Source of the DNA: Lepidodermella squamata
Lineage: Eukaryota > Gastrotricha
Length of the DNA: 64,000 nt
Direction: 5' to 3'
Assembly (NCBI GenBank): GCA_047495785.1
Contig: JBLDXI010000030.1
Location: 992,001-1,056,000, forward strand
Notes under the pieces: generated by a model
What the model saw: only the letters and a program-made list of their open reading frames with translations
What the model was told of the DNA's origin: nothing
Database searches by the model: none
Made by a program: the position numbers and the translations under genes
In this document: positions 12,160 through 23,252 of the stretch, piece after piece
Numbering within the stretch: position 1 is the first letter of the stretch
Layout: every line of letters begins with the position of its first letter

Positions 12160-12284
12160 TGAATTGTGTTTAATGTGAAAAAGAACCAACACAAAACTGA
12201 TCCGTCAACTTTATTTTCGCAATGCTTTCATGAGCGCAATATCCTCTCGGGAACTTTTCTATTGATTCACGTATTGACTCACGC

Positions 12285-12354
12285 GGCGGGCCCAGCGGTT
12301 AATTTGGGGCCGCCAATTATGACTTCTTCAGATACCGTTTCAGATTCCGCCTAA
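12285..12354 (+). pseudogene. Fragment of the PPxY membrane protein tail
   Basis: The translation PAVNLGPP...TSSDTVSDSA resembles the cytoplasmic tail at about 7345-7400 (PAVNLGPPTVTSNTVSND). No other part of that gene is here. It is followed at 12495 by an inverted channel 3' end, echoing the tail-plus-channel arrangement at 7.5-8.6 kb. Confidence 0.65.
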
Positions 12355-12494
12355 ATCTATGCTCAAGTCGGAGAGCGAAGTAGGACGGCGGAACTGGTAA
12401 AGATATAGAAAATCGACATAAGCTTCCCCTTTTATCATTGATTGAGCTGACCGTGCGGGGTGATGATACTGGTAAGGATGATTCCTATCAATCG

Positions 12495-12706
12495 TTGTTT
12501 CAATTGCTATGAAATACGTCGTGGGCATGTTGCTGACTGTCTACATGCTGATCGCATGCAATGTTGCGCAAAATAGTGCAAGTTTAATCGAAATATTCGG
12601 ACAGAAACTGACATGGGTTCGGCTTGCCGATGTCATCATTAGAATCATCATAGTCGCATCCCTTAGTATAGCCGACATTGTTCTCTCCTCTCTAATGACG
12701 GCTTGA
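12495..12706 (+). pseudogene. Inverted fragment of a channel gene 3' end (M3-M4)
   Basis: Plus-strand translation gives IVVSIAMKYVVGMLL through M4 to ...LSSLMTA and a stop. It is nearly identical to the last part of the gene at 8574-9863 but lies on the opposite strand, without M1, M2 or any extracellular domain. Confidence 0.85.
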
Positions 12707-14095
12707 GCAACGAAAATCGGATCACAACTAAACAACAAACAACAAACAGCATGAAAGTACTGCCAAATGAGGTCTCTTACGTCGCAACTCGAACGAAATT
12801 TCGACAACTCCAAAATCAGCGGTTCGGTAAGATGAAAAAAGCTGCTCATCATTTGGTGTCTACACCTAACTTTCAACTAAATTACAAATATTCCCCATAC
12901 ACGTCCAATTTATTTGAAAAAGTCAACTTTGCAAACAACACAATAAGAAATTGTAGGTAGATTTCTTTTTAAAATAGCATTCAAGATGTCATTAACGAGA
13001 AAAGAGCAACATCAGCCACTCCCAACGAGACAACGGTTATAATGCCGATGATGAAATCAGCCAGGCGAACTTTGCTCACTTTTCTGCCGAATATTTCTAT
13101 TGGATTTCCCGACTGCTGCGCGATATTGCACGCTATCAACATGTAGACAGTGAGCAGCATACCCACGACGTATTTCATAGCAATGGAAACCACGATGTAG
13201 ATTATTTCGGATGTATCCGGGATTTGAGTCGAAAGTACACCAAGCGTGACTGAATTTGCTAAAACAACCGTCATGCTGAATGACGGCCGATCCGGCATTT
13301 CTGGCGGCATGATCAAAGACGACAGTTGAGTTAGGAACAAACCATAGGTCGGGATGAAAATATTGTAAACGTAATGGGTTTGCTTTCGCCTGAATTTGAG
13401 ATTCAAGCCGATTAAGATAACAGTATACATGTCGTTGGAATGATCTCTTTGTGTTAGATTTGAAACTCTAAAGCTATTGGCAACAGCAGCAGCAAAGCTG
13501 CCGCAGTAGCGCCGGGGGGAACCTTTGAGACTGATGAGAACAATGATGGTAGTTCTACCTGTAAACTATCGGGTTAGGCCTGTATCGAGCCTGCTGTAAT
13601 CTCTATGCATGCCAAGACCAAGATTCACAGCAACCTTTCCATAACCTCACGCAACGGCACCACTTAGCGAACGGCGTTACCTCCCAAGCTTATCTAATAG
13701 CGGCGTTGAATGCGCCACACAAACTCGCCTGGCAAGCGACAGCAGTGCTCGAGGGCCGAGACTCTGGCGTAGTAGTTGTAGGACGGACTCTCAAGATGGC
13801 GTCCTGCGCCGTTCCAAAGGTGCTGGGTAAACGGAGGAGACCAGTTGTGCACAATATGTACAAAAGAGGTGACACCCCTAGCACCATGCATACCGTACAT
13901 ATGTATCTTCGTTCTAAGTCGCGACTACGGTAGAAACTACGGTAAAACACTGCGGCGCGATAGTTTTTCAGCACGGCACCATAGTTTTCACTAGTAGGCT
14001 TTCTTCTCGAAATGAAACTTTCCAGAAACTGTCTTGTTTGAAACGAACGCAAAAACCGCTCAGGGGCACCTTCAAAAGACTAGCATGTCCGAAAC

Positions 14096-14162
14096 TGCAT
14101 GATAGCTCAGTTGATAGGGGGCCTGTCTTCCAGGGTTCAATTGAGGGTTCAAATCTCATCTG
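14096..14162 (+). repeat. tRNA-like module within the large element
   Basis: GATAGCTCAGTTGATAGGG resembles a tRNA A box and GGTTCAAATCTC resembles a B box, about 40 nt apart. T-arm pairing is poor, so this is a tRNA-derived module and not a working tRNA. Related copies lie at 50640-50703 and 52197-52258 on the other strand. Confidence 0.55.
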
Positions 14163-14523
14163 CTATCTGCTAATATCTGAGTTGTTGAAAGCCATAGACG
14201 AGTCAAAGTGTATGCTAAATTGAACCAAGCGCTGGCTAACGGAAAACTCAGCGGTACTGGGAGTTGAAGAGGCTCAGTTCCTGGAAGATAGTGAAGTACG
14301 ACCGCGGAACTGGTAGCGACGATCCCTACCACCCCTAGCGGTAGTTCACCGCTGAGTGAAGTGTCTGTTTCCTCGCTCGTAGAAAATAGGGCTTATAATG
14401 CCTCTAACACGGGAGTCATAGAGAACTGAATGATCTATGCAGGGAGTTATGAAAGTCTCAAGGCGATACGCGGCGGCTACCATGCACCGGAGAACGGATA
14501 ACTCGGCGGTTCTGGGAGTTGTA

Positions 14524-15131
14524 CCGTGTTTTTCATGTGTTGTACCGCTCATCGTGCGCGTATACAGCGCGCGTACGACAAATCGCTGAAATACAAAATA
14601 CAACGCGAAAATCGGCTTTCTTTGATATTCGTAACCGGGCGCGCAGCTCAGTTTTGGGACCGGGCGCCGTTGACCAATCGAAGTGCACACAAAATTTACG
14701 CTCAATTCCAGCGCGCGCGCGCAAGCCGAAAGATGCGTAGATCGACGCGCCTTATCACCGATTACCATGCCCGTAAGCCCTTGTGACTAATACCACTGGA
14801 CTCGACACGCACTAAAACTAATAGTAACCTAAGTCAACGAGGCCACGTCCCAAAACTGAGCTGCGCGCCCGGTTACGAATATCAAAGAAAGCCGATTTTG
14901 CGTTGTATTATTTTGTATTTCAGCGATTTGTCGTACGCGCGCTGTAGGCTCTCTCGTACACGCACGATGAAAATCATGAAAAACACGGATACTGTGTGTT
15001 GTACGACGAAAACTGCATCGTACGTACAACTTTTCTGTCGTACGTACGACGCACTTACGACGCGCTGAAATACAGAATACGACGAAAAGTGTGCGCGCAC
15101 CATCGTACGTACAACACATGAAAAACACGGC
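14524..15131. mobile_element. Nested inverted-repeat element with TA target duplication
   Basis: The ends are CCGTGTTTTTCATGTGTTGTAC and its inverse, continuing as a long, gapped inverted repeat (GGGCGCGCAGCTCAGTTTTGGGAC appears inverted at 14846). It is flanked by TA. The related element at 51718-51735 carries the empty site (GAGTCTCTACAACTCCCAG), which confirms a discrete insertion. The TA target suggests a Tc1/mariner-type MITE. Confidence 0.75.
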
Positions 15132-16559
15132 TAGAGACTCAGTTCGTCGCAGATCAAATTCGGACGCATCAAACTGCCGGTGATAGCAGCCCAAGAGCCT
15201 AAGAGCAACAGATTCGGTCAACGGCGTAATGAGTTTCACCAACTGATCGAGTGACCTATGCTGATCGACAGACAGCGCAAGGACGCCGCCATCCCCGAGC
15301 TTCATAGGACAGGCCGAACGCTTCGGCCAGTACCCTTAAAGACTCCTGAGTAGTTGCCACGCTTCATGTTTGGCTGTTAGAGCGTCTACCTTCTACAAAA
15401 AGAAGGTTAGTAATATCGCATCTCAAAATGGGGCGCCAGGATCGAGGTAATGAAATGACCGCTCGTGAGACGGTCTCCAATCTACCACCAACTTCGTCAC
15501 GTAGCTTGCTCCGAGTACGATACGGCTGTAATGTAAAGGGTGGTTAACTAGTTTTAGATGAAAAAGCCAAAACTGGATAATCAATGGAGAATAATGAATA
15601 GTTCACACTGGCGGCACTGGTGGTGTCTTCTGCCAAATTGTCGCTCAAGCGTATGTTGGATTTTCACTGCCGTTTGCCGAGTTGTCGTTTTCGATCGAAT
15701 AAAACAAATAATGTCGAATTGGGCACACAGCAGTTCAATGGATAGCTGTCTGCTGGGCAATAAGCGTCAAGATCGATGAGCATGACTTCGATCCCCACCC
15801 GGGTCGACCACGATTTATCAATGACGCCCTGCCCCAACGGTGGCGGACCACTTCATCGTGTTACAAAAGGGAAAGTGGTAGATTGGGAATGTCAGCAAGA
15901 CTGCACCAATCGCTACCTATCTGTTCTCAAGAGACCTCAACAAGCGACCCTAAGAGCGCTCATTCGGGACCCATGGCCTCGGCCCATCCATTCAACGAAT
16001 GGGACGTCTCAAAAATCACAAAGAACTTTCATTTCATTTTTTGTCGAATTGCTGAATTGTCGTTGCTCAATTGTCATATAACCACGCAAGAATATCAGCA
16101 ATCGCATTTAGACCCAAAAGCCAAAACTATTTGATATAACTAACAGCGTGCGCGAATGGCGAGCATAGACTGTGCGCACACTGGCGACATCACTGGCGAC
16201 ATACAAACAAACAAACAACTTGTCAACTCACAAACGGTGACAGTATGGGGGTTCCCCCCGGCATATCCATCCAGTAAAAAACCATGCTAGGACATTAATT
16301 TGGTTGATTTTGGCAGCTCTGCGCTGAGCATGAATGGTTCAAGTCGGTTTGAATCACTACCCTTTGAAATTCCCCTCCAAGCCATCTTGGAGGGGAACGT
16401 TGTTCGCCCCTCCCCAATCTTTTATATTCTCTCGACAATTGCAGCCACAGGGGTTGATGCCTCAATAAATCTATCATGACCCGGTTAACGGCGGCGGCGC
16501 ACACCGTGATTACCCTCAATAATATGTTTATTCTGCATAATTAACGACTTGCATTTTAT

Positions 16560-19500
16560 TACCTGGAATTAAGCTAAAACCAGGGGATCGGACTTGGGCC
16601 TATGAGTTGATTTGAACCGTGATAAAAATTGTTTTCTAATTTCAAATTCCAGCAAAATTTCACGTCGTCACATAAAAAGACATTTTCAAATCAAAAATCA
16701 TTTTTTTGTCAATTTTTTGTCTAAATTTGACAAATAACTGCTTCCAAGATGTAGAAAGTATTTCAAGCTATCGAATGATATACGATACATATGTGAAACT
16801 TGTTTGCATGTAGAGGCGCGGCTCCGATCAAATTTTGACCTTAATAAAGGGTGTGATGCCCACATGGTGCGGCTTATGAACATGGGGCATATACCATTCG
16901 ATAGGCCGCCTCGAGTTACCTATTTGTTAAGAAAATTCGTCAATACAATTTCCAGATAAAAATGACCCGGAATTGGTAAAGCAAAATTTCAAAATTTACT
17001 TGGTCTATTTTTTATCTCAAATTATACCGCGAGCCTTATTGGTAAAAAACCATGAGGGTATTGACATGCGGTTTTCACCATAAAATAGCCCGCAAAATGT
17101 TGTAGTAGACATGGCTATTATATTACGCCGGGACGCTTCTACACCGTCGCGAAAAAATTCACAAAAATTTCGTAATTCTTAAGTTTTAAGGTGGGTCGAA
17201 ACAAATTATACCGCGCTTCATAGGCAGAAAACTATGAGGGCTACGACGATGGGCATGAATGCACGACGATAGTTTCGTTCGATTCCTCGCATTTTTCTGC
17301 ACATGATAGTTGCAACTAACTTTTGCGCACAAATATTGCATACCTAAAAATGCAAGAAAGCCTAACTGCGTGAGTGCGCACACTAAAAATATGGACAACC
17401 AAGTTTTACCGCGCAGCGAATAACACCATAACTACGGCGGCCACAACGACCAGCCTGGTCTCAAAATTCTTAGCTAAATATGCTCTACGCGTTAGAATCA
17501 TTAATATATCAGCGCAAATTCGGTGAATGAAAAAATGCGAGTGCAAAGTTGGTCAACAAAATTATGAAAATTTGACTTGACAAAGGGTGTGGCGTCAAAT
17601 GGGTGCGTCCTGTGAATGTAGGGCTTGGACCAGTTCAAGGCGCGCCTTGAGTTACCTATTTCTCATGAATATTCGTAATTGAAGTCGCAGTTAAATTACA
17701 CCCAGAATTAAATAATCGAAATTAGAAAATTTACTCGCTTTGTTTTTTATCTCATATTATACCGCGTGGCCTATTGGCAAAAAACTGTGATAGGTGTTGG
17801 CATGCGGTTTTCATCTCTCGAAAGCCCGTCATATTCTGTACTTGACATGGTTATTTTATTAAACCGGGACTATTCCTAATCGTCGTGAAATGATTCTCAA
17901 AAACGTCGAAATTTCGAAATTTTAAGGTGGATCGGCCGCGCCTCCTATAGGCAAAAAACTATGAGGGCTACGACGATGGGCCTAGTGTCGTTCGATTCGT
18001 CTTGAAATTCTACGGCGACCAGTGTTATTTTGATATGCGCACAGAACTGCTGCATGTGTCCAAAATTTGACAGAAATCCCCTCTCAGTGAGCGCGTGAGT
18101 GCGGCCGGCGCGCTAAAAATAGGCTGAAAAACGCGATTTACCGCGTCTCTTATAGCTCCGCAACCACGAGGGCTACAATGACGCGGCTGGTCTCTAAAAA
18201 TTCAACGCAAAATTTGCTACATTCTACGTGCTTTCAAACATGAGCGCTACCAGCTTGAGCTGTCAAAAAAATTGACGAAAGTCAAACAAATTGAAATTTT
18301 TAATTTCACTAATAATTTCACTAAAAATCAACCGAGCGCTAAACGCTATAGTCAAAGGTAATATTGCGAATCCCGTAGCGGTTTTGGTACCACGAGAAAA
18401 TCACAAAATATATCAAAATTTCAAAATTTTCCAGTTTTAAGGTGGATCAAAGCAAGTTGAACCGCGCCTCCTATAGACAAAAAACTATGCGTGCTATGGC
18501 CATGGGCGTAGTCTCGTTCGATTCCTCGCATTTTTCTGCATAGGATCGCTTCAATTAATTTTGCCCACAATTATTGCATGCTGGTCAAAAATGCCAAAAA
18601 TTGAGTCCGCACACTAAAAATATGGTCATATACCCAGTATTACCGCGCGATAATTAGCGCCATAAATACGAGGGCTACAACGACGAGGCTGTTCTCAAAA
18701 TGACCAGCCGACCATGCTCTAAGCGCTAGAATCATTTAAATGTCAGCGCGTATTGACTAAGCCATCGAAATGAGAGTGCAAAGTTGGTCAACAAAGTTTT
18801 AAAAAATTGACTTTGACATGGGCGTGGCGTCAGATGGGTGCGGCCTATGAACGTAAGGAATGTGCCATGAAGTAGGGCGCCTCGAATAACCTATGTCTCA
18901 TGAAAATTCGTCACTGGAGTCGCAGTTAAATATGACCCGGAATTGTGAAAGCGAAATTGTGAAGTTTACCATGTTTGTTTTTTATCTCACATTTTTACCG
19001 CGTGGCTTATTGGCAAAAAACGGTCGGAGGTATTGACATGCGGTTAGAACCATTGAATAGCCTGTAAAATTTTGCATTAGCAACAGTAATAAAATAACGC
19101 CAGGACATTTCCAGAACGTCGCGAGAAAATTCACAAAAACATCAAAATTTCGAAATTTTGAAATTTTAAGGTGGATCGGCCGCGCCTCATATAGACAAAA
19201 AACTATGAGGGCTACGACGATGGGCCTAGTGTCGTTCGATTCGTCTTGAAATTCTACGTCGACCTATGCAATGTGTATGTGCGCACAAAACTGCTAAGCG
19301 TGTCGAAAATTTGACAGAAATCGACTCTGAGTGAGTGTGTGAGCGCCGCCGCGCACTAAAAATGGGTTGAAAAATGCGATTTACCGCGCCTCGTCTGACT
19401 CAACAACCATGAGGGCTGTGATAACGAGGTTGGTCTCTAAAAATTCAGAGCAAAATTTGCTACATTCTAGGTGCATTCAAATATGAGCGCTACCAGGTTG

Positions 19501-19680
19501 GGCCGTCAAAATAATTGACCAAAGTCGAAATAATTAAAAATTTCATTTTCACTAAAAATCAATCGCGCGGCAAACGCTATATTCAGAGGAAATCTTGCGA
19601 ATCTTGCGGCGGTTTTGGTACCAAAAAATCGGCCGTCCTTTCTAGTATCTAAAAATCCGACTTTGTCACGACAAATTATG
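16560..19680. repeat. Diverged tandem repeat array
   Basis: Landmarks recur in the same order. The motif TTATTGG(C/T)AAAAAAC with a nearby GACATGCGGTT occurs at about 17037, 17773 and 19008. GTGTGGCGTCA(A/G)ATGGGTGCG-like text occurs at about 16850, 17580 and 18815. ACTATGAGGGCTACGACGATGGGC occurs near 17230, 17967 and 19205, with a variant at 18485. Units are therefore about 0.73 and 1.24 kb, the larger containing an internal duplication. No coding frame is conserved between units. Confidence 0.75.
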
Positions 19681-19850
19681 CACCTATAAGGGTGTCACCC
19701 GCGCCTTGAAAATTTCACTCACCGTCAGTGAGGGCCACTTTTTCATGTGCGCGCAACTTGTAAATTCGATATAAAATCAACCGTTGATCGTATCAATATA
19801 AAGTTTATACCGTTCGATGCAGAATTTTTCGTAGAATGTCACTGATGCAG

Positions 19851-19868
19851 CCCTCCCCCCGGGGAGGG
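19851..19868. repeat. GC-rich hairpin
   Basis: CCCTCCCC-CC-GGGGAGGG, preceded by ACTGATGC and followed shortly by CTGG. The same context surrounds the palindrome at 20456. Confidence 0.6.
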
Positions 19869-20455
19869 CCGCCAAACTGGTTTTAAATTGAAATTTCGAA
19901 GAGACGCACCGCAACGACCCGGCTCTCGCGTGTGAGGTAATTAACCTCGGTCATGAGGGTGCCGGTAACCGTGACCCAGACGGCGGCGTAAGCAGCTCAT
20001 GAATATTAATGAGCAGTTCTCCATTTTTTTATGAATAAAAAATCGCCAAAAATCAGCCGTATGGTGAAACTTGCAAAAAAAAGTTTGTCCATAAGTTCGA
20101 AAAAAGATCTATCAACGACTTATTTTTCCATATTTTTATCGTTAAAATTCGTTTCCCTAGCTTTGTTTTTCGTCCAGCGCAAAACGCCTCTACCATTGTC
20201 GCCTCGACCGGCGAAGTTGAGAGAGAGGCGCTGGACCTCCGGTTCAGGCTGCGGCTCCGCCGCTAGGGGAACCCTATCGGGTTGGTTCGCGCAATCATCT
20301 AGAAAAACGGGGCACCAGCTGCCGGTTGCCGCAAAAATTTTCAAAATCGGATTCTTTTTGGTGAAGTTATAGATGAAATAAGATCGGCCGGTTTTTATTT
20401 CCCCCACCCTCCAAACCGGGGTTGAATATCATGTTTTTTAAGAAAGATAACTGAT

Positions 20456-20481
20456 GCCTCCCTCCCCCGGGGGAGGGAGGC
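20456..20481. repeat. Perfect 26-bp GC-rich palindrome
   Basis: GCCTCCCTCCCCC followed by its exact reverse complement. It is preceded by ACTGAT and followed by AGCTGGT, like the hairpin at 19851, so the pair may mark the ends of a roughly 0.65 kb unit. Confidence 0.7.
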
Positions 20482-22041
20482 AGCTGGTAATTCATAAAAA
20501 GTTTTTAACGGCATATAAAAAGTTTCGAGCGCCACTACCTGTTGCGCTCCTAGCGCTGCCACAGAGCGCGTGAGTTAACAATAGAGCGCCGGCGATTACG
20601 CAAGAGGTGTCGTGTGCGCGCGCGACCGACGCGCGCGCGGCGGTGGTGGCGTACGGCACCGGTGACCTAGCGCCGTTAGGTCAAGTTGTTGCGTAATCGG
20701 TAAAGCGATTTTTTCGTTTTTAATTTGTTAAAAATCAGGAATAATTGCGATTATGGTGGAAAGTTTTTACATGAGACTTAAAAAGCTCGCCGATTTTTCA
20801 GTATTTTTTTCATATTTATAACTGAAATATTCGTTTCCCTATGCGAAAAATGTGGTACCGCCATATACCTCATACGCTTGGCAGCGATAGCTAAAGCGCC
20901 ATGCGGCATTTTGTATTGGGGACTCCGTCCCTGTGGGACCTTTGGTGCGCAACCATCCAGGAGCCAAACATCGTTGTCCTCCAGGAAATCCTGTTGCACG
21001 ATGATTGGATTAACGAAGAATTCAGCTAGTTCGCCCTTATCGACAGGCCAGAATGCGAACGCGCATTCAAATGTGTCAAAGGGAAATGTTGCGAAAGACG
21101 TCGTGCAAAGGGCTGTTAATGTTCCTGGGGCAAAAAATGAACCAAGCAGCTTCTTTTCACTACTCAGCATGACGTAAGCCGATTTCGCCAGGCTGAAATT
21201 ATAAGAAAAAAATAAACGACAGTCCAAATAAAGATAGCGATTACCTGTCAAACGGGAAGTTATCAGATTCGCCATTTTCGTGGGTTATGCGTGGATGCCA
21301 AACGGGGCTATCGTCAGGCTTGTCGAGCGGTAACGGGAAATTGACGGCCATATTGTCGTTTTCACACGCATTCCTGGACACACTGCTTGCTAATTTTGAA
21401 CAATCGATAGATTGATTGCACGCATATGGCCATTCGAAAGTGAAAATGCCAGCAATACTCAAGCTAGGAAAGTTTAGGATGGATCAAATTTGAAACAAAT
21501 GCAAACACTTACGTTTTATCTTTGTCAACAATTTCGACAAAACGAAGTAGTCTTGCTCGCATCGATACCGATAGCTTTTTGCCACAGCTTGTCCTACTAT
21601 CCACTGGCAAATTAGGCGATGTCACATCAGGGTAGGCTTCAATTATGTCTCTTCTTATAGTTTCAGCATCAGAAATTCCTCGAGTTTCAGGGATAGTGCA
21701 GGCAAAGAAGATGAGAAGAGCTGATTCGGCTTGCATTGAATCGAAGTGAAATTGAAAGCCGCACTGTCGAGCAGATTTCCATCGATAAAACAGCTGAGTA
21801 TTATAAATGTGTTATAAATGTAGGTAAATACTAGGGGTTATACATGTTTGCAGATAGAACCCAATATACTCTCGAAAATTGATTTCGATCCGCGTTAATT
21901 AGTAGCCGGAAGCCGGAGAAATTTCAATAGGGACCTGCAGAAAAACATGAATCATGCGATTTTACAAGAGTTTTACTGTAAAACACACTTTATTTCATCA
22001 CAGGGAACTAAATAATTCTATAGAAATTTGGATAACTCGGT

Positions 22042-23252
22042 TCATAGTTGAGCCGCCATTAATATGCAGAGGACAATTTCGGCGAGACACGTCGAAGTGA
22101 TGAAAAAAACAACCAACAACCAAGATGAGATAAAAAAAATCGAATTTTTGCTATTTTCCTCGAAAAAAACTACCAGAATTCGTTGATCCGTGCGCTGTGC
22201 GTAGTTTGAAACCGCCAGCAAGTAGCAAGTTATAACCATGCCTATTACGTACTTCATAGCAACTTCAGCAACGAGGTAAATAACTTCCGAGGTCGATGGA
22301 ACCTGACCTGCCAGTCAAGGGTGACAGAGTTAGCCAGAACAATTGTCATGCTGAAAGATGGCCGATCATTCAGCCGATATCGGGCGGCATATTCAGGCAA
22401 AAAAGTTGCGTGGCGAAAAAGCCGTAGCTCGACACAAAAATCGTTGCAACATAGTAACCCGCCTTCCGGCGAAAGCTTATCATCAGGCTGATTTCATACT
22501 GTGCGGTGTTGTTCCCATATAACCCAGCAAATTTATAAAAAATTACATTATCTGCTCCGATGTGTTGTAGTAGCCATATTTCACTTTCAGGCAAAAATAG
22601 ATTTATTGGCGTGAATTCAAGTAATTCCTAATTCATATTTGGACGCGTCGACAGTCGACAGTGTCGACCGGCCAAAAAGTCAAAGGACAATTTAAATCGA
22701 ATAGGAATTTTGCGAAAGAAGTGTCGCAGATTGATGTTATGTTACCAAATGCTTTCAAGCTTCAATAAAATTTTCCTTCAGCCGTCAAGCCAGCCTTCGC
22801 ATGCCCTGTCATCCTAGAGAGAAAATTGACCAAATAAAATATTAACAATAAATGTTGATAGATTACGATTCAAACGGAAAATTGGTGGCGAATTCATTTT
22901 CGTGGGAAACCACCGGGTACCATATCGTTAGCGGATTGCGGGTTACATCCGTTTCAACGTCACGGGTGACAAGAAAAAAGCGGCTTTTTAAACGTGGATG
23001 AAGAGACAAAAGCAAAAGACTTTTTACTTGTCACCTATCACCTTAAATTGAAAGTAAACAAGCCCAAATCCGAGTTATTCAACGTCGCTAACGATATCGG
23101 TTTTTCATCCGGTTCCGCGATTGGGAAAAGAAACTACAGTCGGATTATTCTGGCAGGCATTGCGTGAAATTTCAGTATTTAGACTCGAGCAATTGATTGT
23201 CTGTCCGCAGTTGTAGAGCCAATCGAAGCGGAAAACTCCCCTCAGGCACATC
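22042..23252 (-). pseudogene. Degraded Cys-loop channel gene (exons 2 and 3)
   Basis: Exon 2 (22867-23252) encodes FRFDWLYNCGQTINC. It is interrupted by a 168-bp element at 22926-23093 and is otherwise about 5 nt short. Exon 3 starts at 22813 and shows FRRKAGYYVATIF before M1, but has several frame breaks. One is a deletion in the stretch between the PP motif and M2. The normal stop after LMAA has become CAA, adding two residues. Exon 1 is not recognisable. It most resembles 32362-33638 by eye. Confidence 0.85.
22926..23093. mobile_element. 168-bp MITE inserted in a pseudogene exon
   Basis: The ends CGTTAGCG and CGCTAACG are perfect inverted repeats, flanked on both sides by ATAT. Intact sisters have a single ATAT followed by CGG(T/G)TTTTTC at this position, which gives the empty site. 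Confidence 0.75.

Larger units (their letters stand above)
13478..16262 (-). mobile_element. Large non-coding mobile element, copy 1 (2.8 kb), inside the split channel gene
   Basis: The left end is TGGCAACAGCAGC and the right end is GGGGGTTCCCCCCGGC, a hairpin three bases from the end. It is flanked by AT on both sides, or equivalently inserted between A and T. It matches large parts of 48600-53264 in reverse orientation, including both ends. I see no transposase or reverse transcriptase, so it is non-autonomous. It contains a tRNA-like module and a nested inverted-repeat element. There are no canonical Helitron ends (5'-TC, CTRR-3'). Confidence 0.8.
16275..20952. mobile_element. 4.7 kb insertion with 8-bp target duplication
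   Basis: Flanked by CCATCCAG at 16267-16274 and 20953-20960, inside exon 3 of the split channel gene. Its ends (TAAAAAACCATG and GGTGCGCAA) form no obvious terminal inverted repeat, and no transposase is visible. The interior holds a diverged tandem array (16.5-19.7 kb) and GC-rich palindromes. An 8-bp duplication fits hAT-type insertion, but the class is unproven. Confidence 0.7.
12981..21736 (-). pseudogene. Cys-loop channel subunit split by two insertions
   Basis: Exon 1 is 21513-21736, exon 2 is 21245-21463, and exon 3 begins at 21192 and runs open to 20953 (...DVWLLDG). It is then cut by foreign DNA. Its remainder is a 2-nt host piece at 16265-16266 and 12981-13477, which continues with SFRVSNLTQRD, M1-M4 and a normal stop. 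The pieces of exon 3 add to 240+2+497 = 739 nt, exactly the size in the intact sisters. Both halves most resemble the gene at 30797-32076. Target duplications are CCATCCAG for the 16275-20952 insertion and AT for 13478-16262. The insertions are therefore young, and the coding sequence is otherwise undamaged. As it stands the locus cannot make a channel; only a truncated soluble extracellular fragment is possible. Confidence 0.88.

Noticed and set aside
14096-14162. A functional tRNA gene
   Set aside because: A and B boxes are good, but T-arm and acceptor pairing fail, and the same sequence recurs inside a mobile element.
14346-15305. Several 60-158 codon frames with similar translations (for example TGRAAQFWD) on both strands
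   Set aside because: They are the two arms of the nested inverted repeat read in either direction, not genes.
13478-16262. A standard Helitron
   Set aside because: A^T insertion and a terminal hairpin fit, but there is no 5'-TC, no CTRR-3' and no Rep-helicase; the class is left open.
20778-21275. A 165-residue protein ending in an unrelated tail after the channel sequence
   Set aside because: The tail (from about 20952) is inserted element sequence; the real continuation lies at 12981-13477.
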